A stretch of 64,000 nt of DNA from Pterobdella sp. o SKG-2022 (taxonomy: Eukaryota > Annelida > Clitellata > Hirudinida > Piscicolidae), in the NCBI GenBank assembly GCA_964035795.1, contig OZ038320.1, forward strand, positions 4,651,896 to 4,715,895, given 5' to 3'. Both the position numbers and the translations under genes were made by a program. Shown one piece after another: positions 39,993 through 51,753 of this stretch (positions within the stretch are counted from its first letter, which is position 1; every line of letters starts with the position of its first letter). Below the pieces are notes generated by a model. That model did not search any database. It was not told the origin of the DNA and worked only from the letters and a program-made list of their open reading frames with translations.

Positions 39993-42843
39993 TTAAGCAA
40001 TCTTCCATGAATACAAGCCCATATCATAGAATATTTCTTTCAGAGCAGTATTTTGTTTCAATTCTTCAAAATTATCTACATCGCGATCATCGTTCACATT
40101 AAAAGCATTAGAATTGGAAGAAGAGAAGGCTGAAACATTGAAGTTGGTTGAGAATTTAGAGACAATTCGACATAACGTACGCATGTTCATTATAGGGCCA
40201 GTGATTTCAAACACAGATCTTTTCACGCGATTTTCTATGACTTCTCCTTTATTTGACACCTAGAGCAAAAAATAAAAAAAATTGGAAACTTAAAATCGTG
40301 AAAAAACAATTTTTGTAACAATCAAAAAAATTGTCATAAAAACTTAACAAGTTTCTTAAAATTTCATTATTTTAATATTTCTTTACCAAAACACAAATTC
40401 TTGACAAATGATGATCTACTTAAGTACAAATACAAAAAAAAAAGATCGAAATGCACACAAACTTTGAGTGACTGCAAGGTGGATGCCTGGAAGGGAGATG
40501 GTGAAATGATGGAAGGAGGCAGACTGGTGCCCACGGAAACCATGGTTACAGTGTTCATAATGAAGTTCATCAAAGCATTCACCTCACAAAAGTCTGTTTA
40601 TTTTTGTTTAAACATTTAGGTGAGACCTTTACTACAACATGTTATATTATCAATCGTTTAACGTCTTTTTGTCTCATTTTTATAAGATACAGAACATATG
40701 AATAATAAAAAAGTTTATTCCCAAAATTTTTTTCAATGAACCTTCGTGTCGTTTTTTATAAATTTAAATCTTTACACATATCTACACATATTTACTCTTG
40801 ATTAGAACAGTAGACTCGGGACGATAATCAATCCTTTTGTAATCTTCAGATGATTGTGATGATGACAGCTTGCCTTTGAACGTTCTGTAGATGTTTGTTT
40901 CAAACGCTACACAATCAAAATTGTCATCAAATCGATATAGATTGTTGGTGCTAACGAAATATAATAATAATAATCTCTCTGTTAAGCTTATTAACACATT
41001 TTCTTTACAATTTTTTTACATATGTCAATAAAAGCAACATTATATATAAATAAATAATAAAAACATGACTCACTCTTCGACAACGTTTATAGATGAAATT
41101 CCTAGTCTTTCCAGCCAATCTTCATCGTCTTCATCCTCATTCTCATTATTATCATTACTTACCACTTTTTCATTATCATTATTGAACTTTTCATCTTTAT
41201 TAGTATTATTATTGTTGTTAATATTAAGTTTATCTTTATTATAATCTACTTTTTCACCCATCAAAGATGTATGATTTTGAGAAGTATCCAAATCATTATC
41301 ATTAACCTCCTTCTCTACATTAGAAATGATACTACCAACACCACTATCACAACTACTACTAAGAGCGCCATTATCGTTATCGGTAGAAGTATTGGTATTT
41401 ATACCAACACTATTAGCAACACCGTTGTCAATAATGCTATTATTATTATTATTGAAACTAATATTTCCATTGGTTGGATTTTTCGTTAAAGACCTTTTCT
41501 TCTTTTGGTTTAATGGTAAGGTGTATTTAATACCTGTGATAGTAAATAATGATTAAAGTTGATTATTTTTGTTGAAAATATCTAATTAATCTGAATTTAA
41601 AAAATAAAATTCTTTAATGTTCAGTTTTTATCAAAGATGATAATCATTTATTAAAAGAAAATCATTTACACCATATTATGAGAAAAAATTATTTAGATTT
41701 GCAAACCTTCTTTATCAAGAGCTTTCCTAAATCCTTTTGTAGATGGAGTGATGATAGCAACAATATCATCATCAATATTACCCATATCACCACCACCACT
41801 AGTCTCACCATCGTTATCACTCTTAATACCCCCAACACCAGACAAAGAAGTGAAGAGAATAGTACAGTTAGAGGAACACACATAAAAGAGATGGGTGTGA
41901 CGTTGTCTTAAGGTTTGCAGACATGAGTGTAAACTATTGCTCCTGGTAACATTGTTTGTATATTATATGTGTATTTAGTATACATTGTTCTTGTATTAAT
42001 TATTTATTAGTTATATTCAATAATGACATGCTCATTAGTTGTTTCTATGAGATTATTCATGAAAAAAAGATATTTGAAGTATTGAAATACTATAAGTATC
42101 AAGTTAAAAATAATTGAAATATTATTGAAGATGATGTTGAAAAAGCAACCATTGCTGGTGCATCAGCTGCTCTGCCTTCTTAGTGAACGATACTAAGTCT
42201 TGTACTCTGGGTTGTGATGGCAGTTAGATATTAAACTTTATTATTTAAATTATAACTAAACCTGCTATTGATACTAGAAGTATTACTAGTGCTACTACTA
42301 TTAATACTACAAATATTATTCTTTATATTAATGCTACAATTATTAAAATAGTAAAATACTGCATATATAAGCACTACAACTACTTATTCTTGGAGTTGTT
42401 GAAGCGAGGAAATGCATTGACACCAGGAATGGATGGAAAGATATGGTACATGAGATGACTATGGAAAAGTACTGTGGTTGGAAATAGATAAAGTAATGGA
42501 TAGATAAATTTTATCGAAGTAAATATTTTTTGAATTAATTTTAATTTTCAATAAAATTGAAATGAGTTTTTTGTTTTGACTAAAGATTGAACTTAGCAAA
42601 ATTTATTTTTTTAAACTGAATATTCTTGAAAACTACTTCATTTTGGAGATATTAAAAACCAATCTTATTATTTTTTCTATTTTTTTTATTATGATTATCT
42701 TAACCTGCATGATTATTAATCTCCATGTTGCTCTCTCCACCATTGAAACACTGGGAGTAATGAAGTCTCAATGCCTCTGCCTCTTCATTGCTCTTTAATG
42801 AAGATGGAGGTAGATAGATAGATAAATAGATAGCTAGATAGAT

Positions 42844-42912
<69 letters not shown>

Positions 42913-43965
42913 AAAAGTAAATGAGACTCAGTAAATTAAAACCCTAATCAAATTCTTTGAATGTTTATAGTTCATTTATCTTGAGAGCTCATAATAAATG
43001 TATATATTTCACACAGGTCATGCTTGTCTATCATATAATATGATGGTAAATCAACCCAACCTTGAGTTTTAGAATGTGGTTTATTGAGGGGATATTAACA
43101 GTGAATCTTATTCTGCCTTTAAGACTCAAGTCTGATGGAAGGCAGAAGCTTGTTTGTGGTTTGTTGCTGGGTTCAGAAGTGAGTTTCTGAGAACTCACTA
43201 AATTGCTTTCCTGTGAATTTGATACAGAATGCATATCATTTATATTAGATTATGTATGTATCTCAACCATCAATATGCTATAGTGCTATGAATTTTGTTC
43301 ATTTTTATAAAAGCACCACTGCAGAAAATATCCTATAACTAAAATAACTAAAATAGATAGTAGCATTAGTCCGAATTAAAGTTACTAACTATTTGAGTCA
43401 AAATTTTTATAAAAATGTAGTAATTTGGCATATTTCTACTACAAAGACTATTGTTTTTGATGCATCAAACAATTTTTAAATAAACCTGTGTTGTAAATTG
43501 AAATTTACCCTTGAAGAAAGGTTTCTGATAAAGGTGTTATAGTTTGTATGGCCTTCTATGGGCTGTAATAATCAATATATTCTAATAATTAATGATATTT
43601 ATATGATTTGATCAATAATATATTGAATGTTTGAATGAGAAATAGTTTGTGTTAATTAGAAATTTTTCAAATAAGCTTACTTGATCAACACAATAATCTG
43701 AAAATTCATTGAAAACGTTTCTCGTTAAATTTTCTGCACAATCGATTTTAGTTTTCTTTTGTGTATTTCCTTCATCTTGAGTATCTGATGTACAAGAAAA
43801 AGGATTTTTGCGTTTGAAGCTCCTTACGGATAACTTTGTTTTATTCTTGTTTGAAACTGGTTCAGTTACACTAGTGTCAATAGATTTATTTTTTAAATCT
43901 TCTTTTGATTTTATTTTTCTTTTTTTCATTATTTCGTTCGGTTTCATCCACTCAAAGTTATCCAT
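39993..43965 (-). CDS. DONSON: DONSON (replication-initiation / replisome protein), ten exons
   Basis: In animals DONSON brings GINS to MCM when the replicative helicase forms and protects forks. Exons in order: 43965-43681, 43210-43061, 42792-42705, 42471-42384, 42206-42150, 41942-41707, 41533-41074, 40950-40788, 40582-40463, 40259-39993. Phases agree throughout; the product is 637 residues. Seen: a basic N-terminus with KRKNPFS (family RRNPFA), LPSDLSLKGRIRFT, FYVCSSNCTILF, AIITPSTKGFRKALDKEG, EDWLERLGI, DYRPESTVLIK, ALMNFIMNT...LPPSIISP and SVFEITGPIM. All are in the order found in vertebrate DONSON. Odd: exon 7 carries an Asn/Ser/Asp-rich insert of about 120 residues between TLPL and EDWLERLG, which makes the protein longer than the ~566-residue human form. 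The start ATG (MDNFEW) is the first in a clean exon. Confidence 0.95.
41080..41480 (-). other. Low-complexity Asn-rich insert of DONSON exon 7
   Basis: Runs of AAT/AAC codons (NNNNNN twice), GAT and AGT encode a disordered, acidic, Asn-rich segment between two conserved blocks. Both strands stay open because of the codon bias, so plus-strand frames here are shadows. Confidence 0.85.
42810..42912. repeat. (GATA)n microsatellite beside DONSON exon 3
   Basis: GATA/TAGA units, with imperfect units at the left end. On the minus strand it reads TCTA/TATC and ends about 20 bases before the exon 3 acceptor (CTTCATTAAAG|AGC at 42792), occupying the normal branch-point and polypyrimidine zone. Confidence 0.92.
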
Positions 43966-44268
43966 TTTTATTATTATTAAAGACCCCAGTAGGAAAAAAA
44001 ATGTATAGTTTATTCAAAAAAAAACAATTAAGAATCAACAAAATCGTTTTTTATACTCAAACGGATTATTATAAACTTAATTGCGAACAATATTTCAAAT
44101 TGCTTTTCAATTGCGCCACAATGACAAATCAAGTGAATTAAGAGCACAATTTCATATCACTCCAACAAACTCCTTGCTGCAAGCATTGAAAAAAAGTAAT
44201 TTCAATAATTCTATAAAAATATTTTATAATATAAATGAAATTCAATTAATTAAAAAATTTTACTACCA

Positions 44269-46155
44269 TTAAAGTAAACAATTATAAAAATTTGAGCTAA
44301 CAAAAACGCTTGCATATAACATGCAAAGTAAACTCACTCGTAACTTTCGAGGAACTAATAATGGCTTTGAAGCGTGGTTTTCACACAATTTTGAGTAGTC
44401 ATAAGGCCTTGGAGGACGTTTGGGGTAGGAGAGAGGCGTATTATATTCGTCAGGGTATATTTGAGAAATGGGGTTTTCTTTAAAAGTTAGTAAAACCTCT
44501 TTCTTCGTTGGTTGCTATATAAATTCATGATTTAGGTTTATCAAATTCTGATAATTTTTTTTTAATTTCAGTTTCGAAAAGTTTCTAGATAAAACCTGGA
44601 TTAAATTCTGAAGCTTTATATATTTTAATTGATAATATTCACATCTATAGTTATGAAAACTGAAAAAAAGCAATGAAAATGAATAACTATATCACTTTGC
44701 CCCATGTAAGTCTGGCCACAGATGCATTCTCCATGGGCACACTCATTCTGATCCTCCACTCTTTGCAAAAACCCTCGTTCACTAACGGTTTTAGCTGAAA
44801 AGATTTAGTCAGTTTTTAAATCATTAAATCGATTGGTGTTCATTTTTAATTATTATATAATGATTAATTATTTATTGAAAACTTAGTAATTAAATTTATT
44901 TTTTAAATTGTAAATCTCCCAGTAATTGGGGTTGACAGCAGTCTACTTAGATTGTTGATATTACTATAGCGTAATTAATAAAAAAGCTATTGATTTGAAA
45001 CTATTTTTTCAGAGTTCCAGCTCGAATTTGAAATTATAGAATTCAAGGTCCTTGTTCACACATTTGGGCAGTTTGCCTTGCTGTTGTCAAAAAATGCTCA
45101 TTCGCCGAGCAAAATTGAAACGATATCAAACTACCAGTGTGTCGATATCTGTAACCGGAGTCTACTTTTATCTAGGTTTTTACAGAAAAACAGCCACGAA
45201 TTGGTGGCGCTAAGTTTTGTGCAGTTTAACATCGTGATCAGTATCAAACATCCTATAGATACAATAAACAAGGCATAACTAACAGGAAGTTTTTTGGGTA
45301 CAAAGAAACAGGAGTTGGTGCTTCTATGTGGCTCATTCTTCATCGTCATCCATGGCGGTCTAGAACTTGGAGCCACTCTGAAGCTCTTTTTTCGCATGTA
45401 ATCTTTTATGCTACCAGCCCGGAAGTCCTTCATATTAATTAGTTAGTCATTGCTTAGAATTAGTTATTGCTCAGCGCTACAAATTTTTCAGTACGTGTAT
45501 ATTCATTTTTAATTAATAAAAATTTTTGTTATAAAAATTTATTCAATATAACCTATCTATATTTTGTTCAAATTTGATTTTCCTAGCAAGCCAAAGTAAG
45601 CTCTAACTTACTGAAAACTATATTTTTAATAAAAAGTATCAATTGTACAGTTATAACATAATGTATTGAGCACTATGTTATTTCAAAAACAAACAAGTTA
45701 TTTACGTTTAGGTAGGTAGTTTTGTATTCCTTCTTGATATTCACAGTGGGTCTGTTTATAATTGTTAAAAAATAAATAATAATTCTTATAGCGCTAGGTT
45801 AATGACGTCAAAAAAAAAGTTCATTACTTCCTTACATATTAAAAAAAAACTAAATACTTGTTATTTATAAATGGGCACGTGATCACAGCGTAGTTGTCTT
45901 TATCTGTTGCATAATTTTTTAATATTGATAATAACAAGGATTTTTCTATCACACTGTAAGCATTTCAAAAAGCTATATGAAATTTGTGATGTTAAAAATT
46001 CATATAAGAACTTTATCTCATTATGACAAATGCTTATATCTGCAATTAGTTAATCTATATAAAAGCTTGTATCTACATACTGAGCGTAGGTTTGGTTGAA
46101 GTTGGTGACTCGCACGGGATGTTGGAGGGCTTTGAAGGGGGACATACTCCTGGGG
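44269..46155 (-). CDS. Unrecognised single-pass membrane protein with EGF-like cysteines
   Basis: Exons read: 46155-46081 (optional), 45427-45184 (or starting at ATG 45433), 44794-44696, 44477-44269. Phases fit. The first exon gives PQEYVPLQSPPTSRASHQ. The second gives a basic stretch (DYMRKKSFRVAP) and then a TM helix, PVSYALFIVSIGCLILITML, followed by NC. The third is ECAHGECICGQTYMG, three close cysteines as in the second half of an EGF module. The fourth is Pro/Tyr-rich (NPISQIYPDEY, YPKRPPRPYDY) and either reads through a GTGAGT to a stop at 44271 or splices further. I infer a type II arrangement, with the basic side inside and the EGF-like part outside. Family and true start unknown. 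Confidence 0.5.
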
Positions 46156-46499
46156 CTGTTAGAAGAAAATATTTTGAATATTTTCTTCATGAAAAAGACA
46201 AACTTTGCCCAAAAGCTGTACCAAGTATCAAGTACTTAATAATGTACGTTGGTTACACAAAATGCTTTGTAAAATTTTTAAATAAACCTTTATTGTTAGT
46301 GTTTATGTATTTTGTTGTAGGCTTATTTATACTCAGAATAATCGTCCGTTGAATAATTGTTAATTTATAAGTTATAAAGTTAACTAGTTGTTGTTTAAAC
46401 AAATAAATTTTAATGGTTAGTTGAATAATACATACAGTGAAAATACAGTCTGAAAAGTTTTTCTTAAATTAATTTTATAAATATAATTCAAGAAAACTC

Positions 46500-46590
46500 G
46501 AACACGCAACTGCACCCACGCCAGAAATCGACCCCAGAACCTAGGAATTCAAGCTATTTAACTTGCTACAACTGAGCCATTCTAGATAGA
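46500..46590 (-). repeat. tRNA-derived fragment
   Basis: Reverse complement CTAGAATGGCTCAGTTGTAGC has an A-box look, and GGGGTCGATTTCTGG resembles a weak B box. It is more decayed than the other two tRNA-like elements and probably of a different subfamily. Confidence 0.4.
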
Positions 46591-47494
46591 ACCATAAATT
46601 CATATTTCATTCATATTCTTCTTATCTCAAAATTATTTAAATTTAAGACGTTAAAATGATTTCTTCTTGCCTATCTTTTGATTAAATATTCATCCAATTC
46701 CACAAAAACCATTACGTACAATATTGTATTTACAAATTAGTAAAATAATTTAAAATTTTATTATAAACCACGAAATTAATAAAAAAAACTGAGAAATATC
46801 AATCTAAATAATAAATTGAGCTGTTCAAACTGAACATTATGCAAGGGTGAAATATAACAAGTTTAAAAAGCTCATCTCAACACGAAAATATACGAGAAAA
46901 ATTTAATTTCAGTGGCATAATCATTGAAGGCCCATGTATCCTGATGTAAGTTTGAATTAAAAAAAGATTCAAAGACCCTAAGAATCATAAATAAAAACAG
47001 ATTCAAGCATATTTAAATAAACATTTAAATCATTTACAACTGATCAAAATTTAAAAAAAGAACAAAATACATTGTGTCAAATCAAAAAAATTTGAAAAGA
47101 AAATTAATGTATTAATTGATAAAGATGATAAAATAATTAAGTAAAACTCTTACTTTTATTCAACCGATTACACTTGTTCATCTTAAAGTCTTGTTATGTT
47201 GTGACGACACCAAGGCATAGAATGTCACAATTTAAAATATTTTTTTGTATTTCGAAATAATTATCATTACAAAATATTTTTTAATAAACATTATTTAATT
47301 ACTATTGGACTGAGAGAGATTACTAAATTGTGATCATGCAATTTATCTATCATTATAAAATTATTCTTTGATACAAAATATTTGATTCAATATTTTTTAC
47401 TGAATCATTGCAGATGGCTAGCATATAAATTTTAACTGTACCAAAAATTAGCATATGAATAATAAAATAACACACAATATAAAACAAGCGCACA

Positions 47495-47560
47495 AAAGCA
47501 TCACATTGTTGCCGGTCGAGGGGAGATAACAAAATAATAAGCTGCATCGTCAAAGTAGCC
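47495..47560 (-). other. Coding-like island between membrane-protein gene and Rab gene
   Basis: After a possible acceptor (ATTATTTAG) the minus strand reads GYFDDAAYYFVISPRPAT in one frame and, with an alternative acceptor, LSPLDRQQCDAFVRL in another. GC-richer than the flanks. It could be a 3' exon of the Rab gene or a 5' exon of the membrane-protein gene. I could not join it in phase to either. Confidence 0.25.
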
Positions 47561-48623
47561 TAAATAATACAATGACAACAAAATAAACAATAATATTAAA
47601 CCAGATAATACAAAAACAAACACTAAGCCAAATTGGACGGAATAAGGTACATGATATTGCAAGATAATCATTCGAAGCTTCGTTCATTACTTTGTTGGTG
47701 TTTGTTTTAGTATAAAAACTTCCATTACAAATTTTTAATAAGCTGTATACTTTGCTTATTTAATATATCAGAAATTTTCAATATTCATGATGAAATTAAT
47801 ATAATAGTCTATAAAATAGTCAATAATGTAATGATCGTAAATACAAATATATATACAGATTGAAAAATTAGTAATTTGCATTATAAATTTTATGTTGATA
47901 TTTGGTATATAAATGTATCTATACCAATATACATAAAAATTTTATTTAAAAAAAATAATAAAATAAAAACATCATCATCATCATCATGCAAAGTCTGTTT
48001 TAATATTAGTATGGGCTGGAAAGAATATCATCATTACATAACACCTAATCCATGCTACCATTGGAAAAAACATTAAGCTATAATGCTGATGAGTAAAACA
48101 CAACATATATAAAAAATATAACAAGATTGATATTAGTGAGATTTGAATTATTTGAAATAAAATCATATATTGAAGCGTTATATTCATATGCATATAAATT
48201 ACCAGCCACTCTTCAACCAATCATAGGTGAATCAATACTAATATCATATATACAAGAAATATTAATGCATATGTATGATTTAGCACCAGCAATGGCTCTT
48301 CTTTTTTTCATTCAGCTTTACACTTTCAACAATTAACGGCTCTGGAAGTTTTGAAATTGAATAGGAGTTTGATTATAATGCCAAGGGTTTACATCAATTA
48401 GTATAAAGCAATTTTTAAGTTTAATAGTAAAGTTAATAAATTATGGTTGGATGAATTACATAAATTCAATTATAATACTAATGATGTATATAATTTTTAT
48501 AACGCAACTTTTAAAATATGGAAGTATATGCAGGCGCAAAATATTAAGATATAAACATTAATAATTTTATCAATTTTACTATTATCAAGGTATTGCATTA
48601 TTATTATCATCATTATTATTATG

Positions 48624-51301
48624 TCATAAAATACCAAATTTTTCAGATGAGAAGACTTTCACAATATCGTCGAACAGTTCTTCTGCAATGAATGAATTGT
48701 ATCATCTTCATCATCATCATGATCGTTTTACGCCCGAATTGTATCAACTTTTTTAACTTATATAAGAACTATATAACGTGGTATTCTCTCTCTTTTTATA
48801 TAATATTTGTATGATAATAATATCATCATCTTCGTTGTCGTTTTACGTCAGTTTCATGGGTTGGAAAAATATTATATATTAAATTAATTTTAAAATAAAT
48901 TCTATTTAAACAATTTTTTCATTTTTTTGAAAGATTTGGTAAACAATTGCGAAGATTCGGTAAGAAATTGAAAACCTTATATTAAACAATGCAATTACAA
49001 ATAAGATTATACTAACATTAACTTCACAAGTTTCTAAGCCACATAATTATTAAAAAAAAAACATAGAAAAAAAGTTAATTCATATTATTATTATTATTAT
49101 TATTAAGTGAATAATGCTCACTGATATGATGTCCAGTGAGGCTAGATGTCTCATACACTTTGGCGTCTAACTCTGTTGGTAAAATCTCTTATTAATGTTG
49201 TTATAGTGTTTCATCAGTTGTATTCATTGTTTATTTGTTCATTTTTACTGTGTAGAAAAACTATCATTTTTATTGAAAACGTAATAGTGAAAAATTTTCC
49301 TAACTACCAAATAGATTCACGTTAGCAATGCACGTTGGCAATTTAGATGAAATTTTATAACGCTTGAATGAATTCCTTTTTCTTAATTCTATTAAAATAC
49401 TTGAAACTGGTTCAATATTATGATTATTAATATTTTATTGACACATTTAAACTGAATGCCACTACTATCTTGATTATAGTGTTATGTGTTAAAATATTAA
49501 TTTGGTGGGATTTTAAATAATTAAGCATTTGAAGATAATTCAGATAAATAAACATTATTTCGTCTGTTTCTATTCCTGAAGGTTGTGCTTATAATTAATA
49601 CTTAATTTGTATGAGTAATTTAACACCAATATTTTCGGTCTTTATTAGGCGCTACATAAACTAACATTATTTTAATCATTTCTAATTATATTTTCATAAG
49701 CATATGTCATTCACCATTAGCGAGATTTTGCACTTCTGATTGTTGTATTGTTCTTTTACTTCCCTCAACTAAATCCAGCTTTGTGCCACAAAGGTACAAC
49801 AGACAAGCCTGGGTATTATTAGTTTAATTATTTTGTATATTTATGTGAATATAAATAAACCAAAACCAGTTTTCGAATGAACTTACACAGTTTATTTTAA
49901 CTTATAGATTAAAAGCTTAAAAATCAAAAAAATTAATAGGTGTGTTTGCAATCCTAATTTTTGAAGCGTAGTTAAACACATAATTCAAATACATATGAAT
50001 TTGAAGTCTAATTTATTAAATTTTCTTAAAAACAGTAAAGTTATTCTGAGATCAAAAAATTCCCAAAACATTAATCAAAAGCTTTCCTATGAAGTATAAA
50101 AATTGGCACCATATTATATCTTATACTAGAAAATCTTCAATAAGTGAAAAATTTTTAAAGCCAAGTCATTGAATTACTGTGAATTACTACTTTTTCTTAG
50201 AAGTTCACTATTACCAAGTACATACTTGATAGTGATGTACTTGTAATTAAAAGCCTATTACATCAAAAATAACTGTTTTATTTATCAGTAATTTTACTTA
50301 ATTCTGAATTAGAGTCAAAAATTATAAATGTTGGTTTAAAAAAATGATGTTTCAAGTTAGAAAAAATGAAGATTAGAAGTATACAAAAGCGTGAAAAACT
50401 TTTTGTAAATGGAGTTAATCAGGTCCTCTTAAACATAGTGAGATTAAACCAGATATAAAATCGTGGTAGCTACCTATCTAAACTATTAAATAGTTACTGG
50501 TTCAGCAGCCTTGACTTCTCGAGCCCACAACACAGCTCTGTTAAAAAATGAAGGGTTGGTGAGGTCGAAGCAGATGATGGCCACATGGGAGTTCCTATAG
50601 TATGATCTCACTACATTCTCATACCTCTCTGAGCCTGCTGGGTCCTTGGGTTTGACAATGTTTTTTATTTATATATTATTTTTATAAATAATTTTACTAT
50701 TTTTCCAAAATTATGTAAGTTTTAATTATTTTGAAACTATGATAAAGTTTGTATATTACTATTAAATTATGTTTGAAACAAGCTTTGATTATTTAATAGT
50801 TTTGAATAAGAAGAATGTAAATTAAATTTAAAAATTTTTAATTTCAAGTATATCTATAAAACCAAATAAGTATTGGTAATTAACAAACCCATAAGCCTAA
50901 TTTCAGAGTGTATTTGTCAAAAAAGTAGTTTTTGGGGAAAAAATCTACTCCAACGGTCTTTTAAAATATTTTTAAATAATGAATAACTATATTTCAATAA
51001 GTTACATTTTTGAATGACAGTAAAAAACTTAAATATTAACTATTCAATCAGATAATTTCCTGGCTTTAGTTAAAGTAACTTACTGAATATAAAAAATAAA
51101 ATGTATTTAAACAAAAAAAGTGAAGTGATAGATACAATGTTATAAAAAAACATTTTAATATAGGAAAAAAGATTATTGACTTACAGCACTGTAGCTCGTT
51201 TTGAAATCCCCTCTGACGAATCGGTGGGCCAAACTTGTTTTCCCGGATGACGCTTGTCCTATTAGTATTACCTTTTTATTGATTACAGGCTTTTCTGGCA
51301 T
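48624..51301 (-). CDS. RAB24: Rab24-like small GTPase, six exons
   Basis: Ras-superfamily switch GTPase; Rab24 works in late autophagy/endosome traffic. Exons: 51301-51185, 50957-50889, 50644-50498, 49808-49715, 49172-49122, 48682-48624. Phases match; the product is 178 residues if the stop at 48624 is used. Seen: P-loop GQASSGKT (15-22), switch I TVG (40-42), DPAGSERY at 63-70, YLCGTKLD (G4, with TKxD as in Rab24 rather than NKxD) and YETSS (G5, ~149-153). YENVVRSYYRNSHVAIICFD and the GTK motif match Rab24 better than other Rabs. Odd: the G3 motif is DPAG where the family has DTAG, and the product ends without a C-terminal cysteine pair. A donor-like GGTATTTT just before the stop may lead to a missing last exon. 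Confidence 0.85.
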
Positions 51302-51753
51302 TTAGTAATTTAATAGTTTAATTCTAGCATTAAAATTTGAAATTGAAATTGTACCAAATCACCTAATCATTAAAAGCGAAGTTATACGGAACAGTTCCGG
51401 GTTTCAAAATAATTTTTGTTAAAACAAAAAAATTATTTATGTATCTAATCATTATAAATAATGTTCAACTTTTAAAAATTTTTTGGTTGTTATTGGTAAC
51501 AATCTTTATTGAGCAATTGGTTTCATTACTCTTGATTATCTCTCGTTTTCTTGAACATTATTTTATTTGGAATGCGTTTTAAATATGAAAAAAATCAAGT
51601 TTTCAAATAAAGATGGGTTCAAAAGTGAAGTGGAGCTCTCGAAATTATATGAAGAAACAAAGTTTGTGAAATAAATTGCAATACAATTTATAATATTTTT
51701 AAACCAAAGAGAGCTCAAAACTAATTTCGAAACACAATCTTTTTTTTTTCTAG
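51302..51753. promoter_or_regulatory. Shared 5' region between Rab24-like gene and KATNIP
   Basis: The two genes point away from each other with about 450 bases between the Rab ATG and the first KATNIP exon I can read. There is no TATA consensus at a useful place. An ATG at about 51612 (MGSKVKWSSRNYMKK) could be the KATNIP start, but its phase does not fit the next exon as I read it. Confidence 0.4.

Noticed and set aside
41271..41911. Plus-strand Thr/Ile/Asn-rich frames
   Set aside because: Antisense shadows of DONSON exons 6 and 7, open because of codon bias.
47970..49105. CRISPR-like or satellite array in the ATC/ATT-rich region
   Set aside because: Only short imperfect CAT/ATT microsatellites; there is no unit-and-spacer structure.
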